Below are positions 12,901-22,582 of a stretch of DNA of 64,000 nucleotides, piece by piece. Origin of the DNA: Arachnopeziza araneosa (lineage: Eukaryota; Ascomycota; Leotiomycetes; Helotiales; Arachnopezizaceae). Numbering within the stretch: the stretch's first letter is position 1; the number at the start of each line of letters is the position of its first letter. The notes beneath the pieces were generated by a model, which worked only from the letters and a program-made list of their open reading frames with translations, made no database searches and was not told the origin of the DNA. The position numbers were made by a program, and so were the translations under genes. The stretch spans positions 1 to 64,000 of the forward strand of contig QYAI01000039.1 of the NCBI GenBank assembly GCA_003988855.1, given 5' to 3'.

Positions 12901-13104
12901 ATTGTCGGCCAAATCATCTCCAAAATCTTTCAGAATAACGGCGTCACATCCCTTTTTACCCTTTCTGCACTGATCGCAGCTTCGATGCTGCTTTCGACCA
13001 GACTTTGAAGCCACTTTAGGAAGAGACTGTTCCCTCCAAGGGACTCGATCTACAGCTGAGTCTTCCCATGCTTGTAGAGATTCTTGCAATGCTCCTGTCG
13101 CCAT
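9989..13104 (-). CDS. Zn2Cys6 transcription factor with a long zinc-cluster loop
   Basis: A nuclear transcription regulator. Exons (minus strand) are 13104-12876 and 12822-9989, giving 1020 aa. The 53-nt intron (GTGTGT…CAG) lies inside the zinc cluster, and splicing is needed to join the six cysteines. These are Cys43, Cys46 and Cys53 (CDQCRKGKKGC) and Cys84, Cys87 and Cys94 (CSNCAKTGKDC). The loop between the third and fourth Cys is 30 residues instead of the common 5-9. A basic linker (SSKRVKRRA) and a middle region with NALSCWLTERTCPYG follow. The zinc cluster style resembles fungal sugar-catabolism regulators of the AraR/GaaR type, but that is recollection and weakly held. It lies between the BVMO gene (same strand) and the divergent esterase gene, so it is the natural candidate regulator of both. 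Confidence 0.9.
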
Positions 13105-13801
13105 AGTGAGTTGTTGAAACAACAGAAAATGGCGCCATTTTTGGTCCCAGATGATAGAGAGCGGCTTTCGGGATCAGAGTGCGGGGAATCAGGGGAGGTG
13201 AGAATGCGGGGAAAGCCAGGCTAGGATCATATCGGATACTTGGCCGGTTGACGTCTTTTTTTCTTACGAATCAATGTTTTGCTTCGTTTAGAAAAGGGGG
13301 GCAGAGTAAGCGAGGAACACCAAAACCTTCAGGATATCTCCAACTCAGGAAACCGAGCACGGCTCTCTTCACAGTTATGAAGTCATTCTCAACAGCACTG
13401 ATTGCATATAATCGTACTTGATGCTGGATCGGTACTACAAAATCCGAAGCGAAGTCTCAGAGACTATTGCGAGCCCCAACTGAATTCTTTATGGTCCCTG
13501 CAGGTTCGCTTGTTCCAGCTCTTTTACTGGACAACACCACAAGTAAGACGGCTCCGCATGAGCGAGCTGCAGGAAGATGCAACGGCTCCGAATCTCTATC
13601 GGAGCCGTTGACAATGAAGATCTGCACATTCATATGGGGAAAACACGAGATAGTGTCGCATCGTAACCAGGATACTTCTTATTGCGAAATCTATGCGATC
13701 CTTGTTACATAACAACCAGCAACTGCAAAGTTGCTGCTTGATGCTACCTTCTCGATCAATTATCTCGCTTCTCCAACTTCTTGGTCCGAAATATTCTTAA
13801 A
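13105..13801. promoter_or_regulatory. Divergent promoter of regulator and esterase, with CGGCTCCG sites
   Basis: This 697-bp region separates the start codons of the Zn2Cys6 gene (minus) and the beta-lactamase-type gene (plus). It contains CGGCTCCG at 13549-13556 and 13583-13590, and the reverse complement CGGAGCCG at 13600-13607. The last two lie in a perfect 11-bp inverted repeat (arms 13581-13591 and 13599-13609, 7-nt loop). All three fit the CGG-N2-CCG form of Zn2Cys6 binding sites. They sit 190-250 bp upstream of the esterase start and about 450-500 bp upstream of the regulator start. Joint control and autoregulation are inferences. Confidence 0.5.
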
Positions 13802-15193
13802 ATGGTGCAATTATCTACTGTAGTGCTTGATTCTCTCCGTCAAACTGTCGATACTGCCTGCGCAGACTCGACCTCAGACATTCCAGGCGCGACTATTGTC
13901 GTTGTGGGTCGAGATGGCAAAGAACTTTTTGCACACTGCGCGGGCAAGCGTGGCGTCAACAGCCATGAGCCAATGACCCAAGAGAACATATATTGGATTG
14001 CATCTTGTACAAAGTTGATTGTTGGTATCGCTTGTTTGCAGCTCGTGGAGCAAGGTAAACTCGCTTTAGACGACTCGAACCAATTGGAGAAGCTGTGCCC
14101 GGAGTTGAAAAGTGTCAAGGTCTTGCAAGATGACGGTACATTGGTGGAGAAAGAACGAGGGATTACACTTCGAATGCTTTTAACCCATACTGGTACGTGA
14201 TTGAATCCATTCACGAACTAATATGTTCTGAGAATTTATAGCCGGATTCGGGTACACTTTTTTCAATGAAAAACTCCGAGATTACAGTTTTCCTATTGGC
14301 TACGATGAGTTCTCTGGGAGTCTATATGACATGCTACAACCCTTGGTTAACCAGCCAGGAGAGGCGTGGGAGTACGGCGTAAGTTTACATTCGGGTCAGA
14401 CGAACGAATATTGGTTAACAAATACATCAGATCAATATAGATTGGGCAGGTATTGCCCTCGAGCGAGTCACTGGAAAATCTTTGAATGAATTCCTTCATG
14501 AGAACATCTTCAAGCCTTTAGGTCTCAATGATATTTCTATGATTCCCACAAAATCCATGAAGAGCAAGTTAGCTTACATGAACCAACGACATCCGAATGG
14601 ATCATTGATGAGTCGCGATCATCTTCTTCGACGGCCACTAGTTGTAGAATCTGCAGACGAGATAGCCTCCTGCTTTAATAGTGGCGGAGCCGGATGCTAT
14701 GCTAAACCTCGAGACTATTGCCGTGAGTCCCCCTCCACTTCCTATCATTACTCAGCTCACCAGCACAGAAATCCTGGCAACCCTTCTCAACAACGGAACG
14801 TCGCCCACCACAGGTGCCCCAATTCTGGCCGAAGCCACCGTCGAAGAAATGTTTCGCAACCAGATCAAAGAATTTCCCCATTTCGGCCGGCAAGGGATTC
14901 CAGCCGCGAAGCCTGACTTGACGAATGCAATCCCGGAGCTCTACCCTGTTCCTGGAAATCCTGTGCAGGGTTGGGGGCTCACGATGATGCTGAGTAATGG
15001 GGGTACAACCGGGAGGTCAACTAGTACCGGTTTCTGGGCGGGATTGCCGAATCTGTGGTGGTGGTGCGATAGAGAGAAGGGGGTTGCTGGTATTATTTGC
15101 ACACAAATCCTACCTTTTGCAGATGCCAAAGTTTTAGGCATGTGGGTTGATGTTGAAAGCAAGATATATGCTGCTCTTAAAGCGAGCAACTGA
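13802..15193 (+). CDS. Beta-lactamase-fold serine hydrolase (esterase/transesterase type)
   Basis: A class C beta-lactamase-like serine hydrolase (PF00144), a family that in fungi covers EstB-like esterases and LovD-like acyltransferases. Exons are 13802-14192, 14242-14378, 14431-14722 and 14769-15193, giving 414 aa. The last intron uses the acceptor after ccagcacag, because the nearer ctcag would shift the frame. The catalytic Ser68 and Lys71 form SCTK (IYWIASCTKL), and the catalytic Tyr is Tyr175 in WEYGINIDW. The C-terminal part has GLTMML followed by GFWAGLPNLWWW, the usual substrate-pocket region. No signal peptide is seen, so it is probably cytosolic. The divergent gene is the regulator and the BVMO lies beyond it. 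Ester hydrolysis after BVMO oxidation is a plausible role, and acyl transfer in secondary metabolism is the alternative. Confidence 0.92.
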
Positions 15194-15507
15194 GTAGTGT
15201 TAGTCTAAAGTAATGAGAAATATCTGATTTTATTGGACGATTTAATAAGATAATAATGCGAGCTTGCAGAATATAACACCGTGCTGTGAGACCGGTGACT
15301 TGGGGGAGGTAGGATGGCTACTAGTTATCTGACTGTAATGAATATACTCTGCGAAAACCAATTTTATCAAACAAGAGATGTTTAAAAGGAATTATTCGAT
15401 TTTAGCTACCCTATAGAAGGTATACTTAAGCGGAAAGTTACATGTCTCAAATCGTTAGTGAGCTACCTTCTTGGCATCCAAGTTTCATGAGAATCCAAAT
15501 CCTCTCT

Positions 15508-17326
15508 TTAGGCTGCTATTTGAATACCATTCCCATTGGTATGGCCATTGGAGGTTGTTTCTTCTGCCTTCGCTTCCACGCTAGTCCGTTCTCCAACCCC
15601 ATTAGATTTGCCGTCAAGCGAAACTTTCTCCTTCTCCAATCGAGCAGCTCTTTGGTCTCGGCTTTCGCTCTTTGGATCAAAATATGCTAAAAAGGGTTAG
15701 TCAAAGACTAATTTTTGATGTGTATGCATACGTTTCTCTCCAAATACAGTGGTGCGAACTCCTCTTCGGGGTGTGCTGTAGTTTCCTGGGATAACACGAT
15801 GAAGCGTACATCTCTGACAATAATGTCAGAACCCCTCCCAATATGCTAATATTAGAGCAGGTAAGCATAGAGAACTTACATTGTCCCATATTGCTACTGA
15901 TCCAACGGCCCATTTCCATCTCACATAATGGTCATCGGCGGAATGGATATGAAGCTTGAAGAATTCAAGGAGTTTATCAGATTCATCTTTTTTAAGTTCA
16001 GCGAATGCCGTTACGAAACCGTTGTTCACGTTCAGTGCTTTGAGGCCGGTCACTGGATGGGTTCGAACTGCTGGGTGGTGGGTCTAGAGCGTACATAAGC
16101 GAAGTCAGTATTTGATAATTTGCTTTGAGACTCGAAAATTAATGAGTTTCGGGAGTTTTTGAAATACATGAGATAAGGAGTAACATCTCAGAATTGATGA
16201 TAAGAGATTGTAGAGTCCGATAATGCTTACATCAATAGGCGGTCGATTTGGACCAACTTGCCAGGAATCCAGGATCGTATCATCTGCATAGCAGGAAACA
16301 TCAGTAAGAGTTTTTCTCGGTTATGAATATTTCTACTTACATTGGAGCCTCGAAGTATGAACTGCGTGCAAACCGTCTACAAATCTTTTCATGGCATCGC
16401 TCAGAGCATCGTAAAGACCATACTGAGAAACCTAGAGCGATGAATTAATCTTACGGATTTGAATTTGGAGATGTTGATGAGTACCCAGGCAGTATCACCT
16501 CCTACAGCTGGATGCTCTTCCATCCTTAGAAGAGAATATGACGGAGCTATCTGAACATCAGCTGCAGGGCGTAAAGAGCGGTAGCTGATCACTTACGATT
16601 GACTTCGAAAGAGGTGTCGGCATGAAAGTCTCCATTTGGCTTTCATATCATGTCAGTATACATATCTCTAAATCTATCCTCAAGTATGTTGCTTACCCAT
16701 GGAGTATATGCTGCCTCTGAGCGATGATCAAGCGTACTTCCTTTGATTGTCATATGCTTCATTAAGTATGAGCTGAACAGTTTCCTACGCTTGCAGTTGA
16801 TCACTTACACGCTGATGCTACGACACAGTTAGTTACATTTATGCTTTAAAGGACACAATATATCTCACCTTTTGAGCTGGGTGTCTGTCAAGGATGCCTA
16901 TCTTGTTTTTGAGTTCTGATATTCACGGATACACAACCCAACTTTCAACATACCATAATGTTCAAAAAGCTTGACTTGTTGATCCGTCGTCAAATCCTGA
17001 TCGCGAAAGAATACAACACCTCTCTCGTTTACCAGAGCGGCAAGTTCATCCAGTTGCTGCCCATTCAGCTGAGACAGCTGCGCGCCTTCTAGAACCGTGC
17101 CTATTGACTCGGTTAAGTCAACTGCCTTGGCTACCGCATAAAGAGCTTTCTTTTCGGGATCAGCAAAAAATGCACGATCCTTTGAAGGTTGGATTTCGGT
17201 TCGAACAGGCTCGTCCGGGACGTGATCTTTGATGTTTGGGTTGAAATGTGGATGGATGACTATGGGAAATCCCGAGTCGGGGGAGATGTTCTTATAAGCT
17301 GCAAGATTTGATTTTTTGGTCGGCAT
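15508..17326 (-). CDS. TauD-type Fe(II)/2-oxoglutarate dioxygenase, 11 small exons
   Basis: A non-haem iron dioxygenase of the TauD/TfdA family (PF02668), which includes taurine and sulfonate dioxygenases such as yeast JLP1. My exon model (minus strand) is 17326-16954, 16897-16869, 16817-16809, 16756-16697, 16639-16597, 16546-16485, 16431-16341, 16283-16231, 16083-15880, 15813-15732 and 15686-15508, giving 394 aa with every phase consistent. The iron-binding HxD is His163/Asp165 (GDFHADTSFEV). PAVGGDTAW, HPAVRTHPVTG, VAIWDN and the distal His (CTLHRVIPG, about 313) follow, then FGEKPYF. Exon 3 is a 9-nt microexon inferred from phase and acceptor/donor signals. If it is skipped, three residues are lost but the frame is kept. 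Substrate unknown. Convergent with the esterase gene. Confidence 0.9.
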
Positions 17327-18612
17327 TTTGAAGAAGTAGATGAGCGAAAGTTTACAGGTGTCAACAGATTGTTGCTTTGGTAAATGAAGTTAAATTATAT
17401 CTCCTTGGGATATATGCTAGTATGAGAGGTCTGGCACGTGTTTGATGGTGGGGGATAGGTGGGTTAGCGGATGGTGTGATACGCCATCCCAAAGGTGCCA
17501 TCATTTCTCTTTCATATACAAATCATAGGTAGCAAACCAAAGAACAGCGTATATCGGTCTGCTTTCTTTTGAGCTAGACTGTGCCAATGGCTCAAGCTCC
17601 TTTGGCTGGTACGTCACGTGACGCAGCTTTCTCATGAATAATTCGGCTTATAAATGCGTCGAGTAATCGCGGGGACACAGCTGATATGCTTGAGCTCAGG
17701 ATGCAAGCATTATTCTACCAAAAGGTGCAAATTATATCTAAAATTACGTATTTGTGGCTGGATGGCTGGCCTCGCTGGTACCCACACAGTTCCAACTGGA
17801 AACCGGACCATTCAAATCATCGTTCTAGTTCTGTTAGGTATATTCGAAAAATAGATCACTTCTGCCCATGGTTGTTGGCAAGGTTTAAGCTATCATTGCT
17901 CAAGTCAATAACATCATCGATAATTTGTTGCTAAACCTTTATGAGAACAATGTAAAGCTTAATTGCTTCATAGACAGTCTTGCTCTTATTCGAGGCCTCA
18001 ATTCCAGTACAGTTTTCACTTCGCTTGGAGTAGAATGGCGTTCTATATCTGTCAACGGAAGAAGTCTGGTTTCACTCTGCTACAATAAGATCCCTAGAAG
18101 GGAAATCTCCAAGCACGCATAATCAAGGGGCAATTATGACTGTAGCTGATTATTTGGCAAGCAATCTGGTACCTTGAAGGGGAGCAACACTTGCTTAGAA
18201 AGGTACTATACTATTGTGAAACCTGTTCTCAGGAGTATAGATACAACACGTTGCTTTTACCTAGACCAGTATTATGCCTGAAGCAATGTATCAAACGGCA
18301 GTGCCAAAAACGGAGGTTGTGTGGAGTCACCTCGAGTCATATATCAAGTTCACTTTATAGCGGAAGGAAAAACTTGAGCACAAATCATCAAGAGATATAA
18401 AAAAAGGTGCTATGATTGAATTCTAACCTTACAAATCTTCTGATGGTCATTGATATGTTTTAAGTGAATACTAGTTCCTAAGGAGTAGCTATTATGCAAG
18501 CTGATTTTCTGTAGATTCAGATTTGAGTAGAGCTATAATACTGAGCTGTAAACGACTAGGTATTTACCTCATCCACAGCTTTATCAGAGAAAAATCATCA
18601 AAGGCCATCTGT
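17327..18612. other. Intergenic spacer with a CACGTG palindrome
   Basis: No supported gene. The stretch next to 17326 is the dioxygenase promoter. A 12-bp perfect palindrome centred on TCACGTGA (17612-17623) lies about 290 bp upstream of that gene's start and is a candidate bHLH-type site. The open frames between 17.6 and 18.4 kb are short and show no domain. Confidence 0.5.
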
Positions 18613-20822
18613 TCACAGATCCCCTGGCCGCACCGTCTCCGTAGCTGGTACATCAATTACATGAGCAAACACTTCATTCACTACAAGCACAGGCTCATAC
18701 CCATCTATGGCCTTTACATGACTCCCAAAGCCTTCCGTAGTGCCGTCCTGGATGGGTCCAAGATACGAAAACCACTGTTCAGTTGAACCATTCGTACCCT
18801 TAGCAGGATCAATTGCCCCAGCAAATTCGTAGTAGGTGTTATTCCAATAGTAGATACAGCTCCCATTTTGCCTCGAGGTTGTATTTTGAGTGGTGTGGAA
18901 CGAAGGTGAAGTTAGGTAGGGAAGGATGGGAATCGTGCTGGATACAAGAGATCGATCAAGCTCGGCGTAGAGCGTCGAGTTGGTGGTTGTGGCATCAATG
19001 GGTGGCTTGTAGGCTTGATAAAAAGAGATGGGGTACTCATATTTACTATTGATTAGGGTCGTATTCAGCGTGTCTCCGGATGAAGGTGAAAATGAAGAGC
19101 TTCCAGAAGTAAGTTGATATAACGTATTATTATATCCTTGAGCCGTTAGATTCTGGATGTTTGTGTAAGAGAGTTTTTGTAACCATGTAACACGCCGAGA
19201 GCCCTTGGAGGTTCTGACAATGCTTGTATGATGAACGGTCCGCTCCGCTCTGAGATCAACCAACAGAGAAGTGTTAGTACCATTGGAAGAAGCTAGCACA
19301 GGAGAAGATTTGAATTCAAGACCACGATTGTAGGTCCTGGCAATTTTGGCAGTCGTTTGATTCCCGGCGGCATCCAGCCACAAAAAGATGGATCCAGTAA
19401 CCCACCAGTTTGAACCTATCGTCCCAAGGACGGTTCCGTTATCATATCCCATTATTTTCAGTTCGAATTTGTGGTTTTTCCCGTCACATAGTCTGCCTAA
19501 CCATGGACTTATATCAACTTCGAAACTTGGTAGATCATATGCATGAATGCCAACGGTCGGAACCCACAGACCAGGCTAATATTATCGGTCAGCATTTTGG
19601 TACGATTACAACTAAAACTTGATGAACCCCTCGAGATTTGGTAGTCTTGGAGTCAATTACTTTCAACGCTCATTTTTCAGGAAACGATGGATTAGACAAT
19701 AAGACTCGGGTGACCTCACGCTAATCCCTCCTGTGAAGATAGTTGGAAAGGGCCATCCTACTCCAGCCAGAGCTTCATCCAACCAAACTTGCACCTCTCG
19801 AAAAGGGCTATAACCATAGAGTGATCCTTTGCCGAACGTATCCACGTACTCAGATGGCACATTGGCGTACCAAAATTCTTCAGCTCCGTTGCCGGAAGCA
19901 AGCACACTAATTACAGCTCTTTCTACGTTCCTAGGGAATTCATGATAGACGGTCGCATTCCCATCCGGAATCGAGAGGACTGAAGAAATATTTCGTGCTG
20001 AGGATTGAGATGAAATGGGCAGGATCCGGTCTGCTGGCGAAAGAATTTTACCATCATTGTAGTAGAGCGCTATAATTGTAACGTTATAATTACCAGTAAA
20101 GACAGAATCAGAGAGGTTATCAAGCTCCATGATCACCTTTTGATTTGACCGCAAGAGGGTGTCAAAAATGGTCATGTCTTTTTGAAAATTCCAGAAGATG
20201 CCTGTACGGACGGGCATTGGAGTTGTAGTTCGCCATATTTCGATGTCACCGAAGAAGATGAGACCTAGACGATCATAATTGATCCCAGTTGAAGTGACTG
20301 ATAAGTTGAAGACAGTGCTAGTGAAGTTGCAGTCCTTAGGCGGGGTATATATTCCTTGGTCGGTCAGTTGAGTTGAAGGTTGAAGAAAAAAGCCTTTGTA
20401 CCAACATATGGTGAGCCGTAACTGGCAGCAAAGTTATGCTGTAAGATTACTTGCTGACAACTGGCACCCCCATAGCTTTTTCTCAATGGTGCTTGCAATT
20501 CAAAGACACCCAGCGGTGAGACCACAGGTGAGCTTTCAGACGCTGCTTTACCGAGCTGCAGTGCTACTGAAGCTGTGGTAGTTAGCGACTCTGAGAGAAA
20601 GAACAAAACTACAAAGAAAGATGCCAAGATCATGATGAAGTTGAAATAATGGTGGCGCTGGAGCCAGATTCTCGAGAGGAGAACTATCATGACCATCCTA
20701 GCCGACATCAGGCAAAACTCAATATCCCATTTTAGTATCATGTTGCATTGCCGCTTAGCCACGTCCCGTCGCGCACTGGGGCGTGAAGATCTTGTATCGG
20801 AAACATTGATTAATATCATCAA
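18613..20822 (-). CDS. PNGase A-type N-glycosidase with N-terminal anchor
   Basis: A member of the peptide-N4-(N-acetyl-beta-glucosaminyl)asparagine amidase A family (PF12222), which removes N-glycans from glycopeptides. Exons (minus strand) are 20822-20402, 20354-19720 and 19575-18613, giving 672 aa. Family signatures are CQQVILQHNFAASYG, then TPPKDCNF, DRLGLIFFGDIEIWRT, a GIFWNFQKDMTIF segment, PRNVERAVISV and EEFWYANVP. After intron 2 come WVPTVGIHAYDLPSF and a WWVTGSIFLWLD segment. A hydrophobic helix (NFIMILASFFVVLFFL, roughly residues 60-77) follows a basic N terminus, so the protein is probably a type II membrane protein with a lumenal or extracellular catalytic part rich in N-glycosylation sequons. 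Later in-frame ATGs (codons 28 and 39) are possible starts. Confidence 0.9.
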
Positions 20823-21420
20823 GGATGGGGATATAAAGAGGAAGGTCTCCAGGGCTGGTTAAACAGAAACCTGATCTAGAGCTCGCTTAGATGCCCGTAA
20901 ACGGCTAGGTAGGATCACGTGATAACATACCACTCTAGGTTCATTCCAGCGTCCATGTTTTCTGCACAATCCTTTCAAATTCTCGAAAGGAGCTGTAATT
21001 GAAGCTTTGCTTCACAACCCAATTCTCGTGATTGAAACTCAAGTGAGCATTGAAGAATGAGACCTCTTCATGCGTGTCTCATCTCCGGAGATGGTGATAG
21101 GCGCTGCCCATTTGGGCTCTGATCTGCAACTGGCTAGTTTGTGCAACTACCAACATCACAACAATTTCGTTTCGGTGTTTTACGCGTCTTTCGCAATCCA
21201 TACATAGGTTGATGGTTTTGGGAGCTTCTAAGTATGTTTCATGATAGCCAGAAACCATGATGATGTTTTCTCCTTTTCCTTCCCACGAGGATCGTTTACT
21301 CCCACCACCGGAATGGGCTCAGGGGCTTCTAACTGTGGGTTGCCAATTAGTGTAGGGTGGATTATTTTTGACTTTGCATAGATTGTCTCCATTTTATCTA
21401 TTCTTCTTCCAAAAGGACCA
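20823..21420. promoter_or_regulatory. Divergent promoter of PNGase A and acyltransferase genes
   Basis: This 598-bp divergent intergenic region contains a palindromic TCACGTGA at 20915-20922, about 95 bp upstream of the PNGase A start. A perfect octamer CTCCGGAG lies near 21083. No clear TATA box was seen for either gene. Confidence 0.4.
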
Positions 21421-22582
21421 ATGCGACTCTCAGTTGGCCTAGTCATCCTTGGTGTCTATTTCTATCTGCTTTTCTGGACTCGCAATGAGACAAGATCTGC
21501 TTATCTCGCAGGCGTCTCTGTCACTGATCTTGTTTTGAAATGGATTGATTTTGTGGTCATTCATTCCCCGGAACAAGATTTTTGGGAGGTACAGTCTGGG
21601 AAAGGGGAAACCAAGATCCAAAAATGCCCCCAAAGCGTGTGGCAGAAGTTGAAATGGTTCTCCAAACTTTTCAATAGCCTTGTGTATGTAATCAAGATAT
21701 CCAAATAGTTGGAGAATTCGTAATTGATAACTAACTAGTGGGGTGGGATGGAACATACAACCTGCCAGAATCCCGTCAGCGCCCACCAGCACGCGGTCCG
21801 ATTTCTTGAAGACTACCCTCCGAGACCTAATCGTCATGTATTTTCGCCTAGATCTTGTTCAGAACGTAATACTATATATCTACGTTAGCGAAGCTGCGTC
21901 GCACTCGTTCTTCACTTTGCCGCTCTCCGTGCAAATCTTCCTAGCTTGGATGAAAGCGGTCACGTTGCACCATCATATCCATGTTCTGTATTTCATGATG
22001 AGTATCGTCTCTGTCCTCTTCAATATATATCAACCCAGAGACTGGCCACCGATAATGGGTAGCTTCAGATCAGACGCCCACACGATCCGCAAGATGTGGG
22101 GGGTTTGCTGGCACCAAATGATGCGACGTCCCTGTGGAGAGGCTGGACGCATTGCCAAGTCCTTGTTCGGGTTTCGCACTGGGTCCTTCTTGTCCAAGTA
22201 TTCGCAACTGTGGGTAGGCTTCGCTGTAAGTCTCGCTATTCATCATGCCGGGGCGAGAATAGGTGCGTTCCAGGATGGAGGACGCTGGCAGGCAGCGTAC
22301 TTTGGAGTCCAGAGTGCGGGCATCATGTTTGAGGACGGAATCATTGAGTTGGGAAGAAGAATAGGAATAGTTGATAGTGGTAAGTACTAGAAAGTTGTAC
22401 ATGTACTGTGTTAACGATGTACAGTCTTGGCTCGAAAAGTGGGATTTCTTTGGGTGTTCTGCTGGTTCTCATGGACCTTGAGATGGATGGTCGCTTACAA
22501 CCCGAGAAGCTGGGCTGAGAATTTCATTGTGCCGAGTTTGATTGATTGGGTCATGAGTTCGGGGTGGAAAGTTGAGTTTTGA
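21421..22582 (+). CDS. Wax-synthase-like membrane O-acyltransferase
   Basis: A polytopic membrane protein of the fungal wax-synthase-domain family (PF13813), whose characterised members include O-acetyltransferases that decorate terpenoids and trichothecenes. Exons are 21421-21683, 21739-22379 and 22425-22582, giving 353 aa. Introns are GTATGT…CTAG and GTAAGT…ACAG in phases 2 and 1. The central motif DWPPIMGSFRSDAHTIRKMW followed by GVCWHQMMRR is the family signature, with the catalytic His expected in the WHQ segment. Several hydrophobic helices precede and follow it, including a start-proximal one (VGLVILGVYFYLLFW). RGVGWNIQPAR-type wording in exon 2 (VGWNIQPARIPS) is also typical. Substrate unknown. 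It would fit as a tailoring acetyltransferase, although no core synthase gene lies in the window. Confidence 0.87.

Noticed and set aside
6243..15193. Benzoxazolinone detoxification (FDB-type) cluster
   Set aside because: The NAT fits, but the hydrolase is a serine beta-lactamase type rather than the metallo-lactamase known from that pathway.
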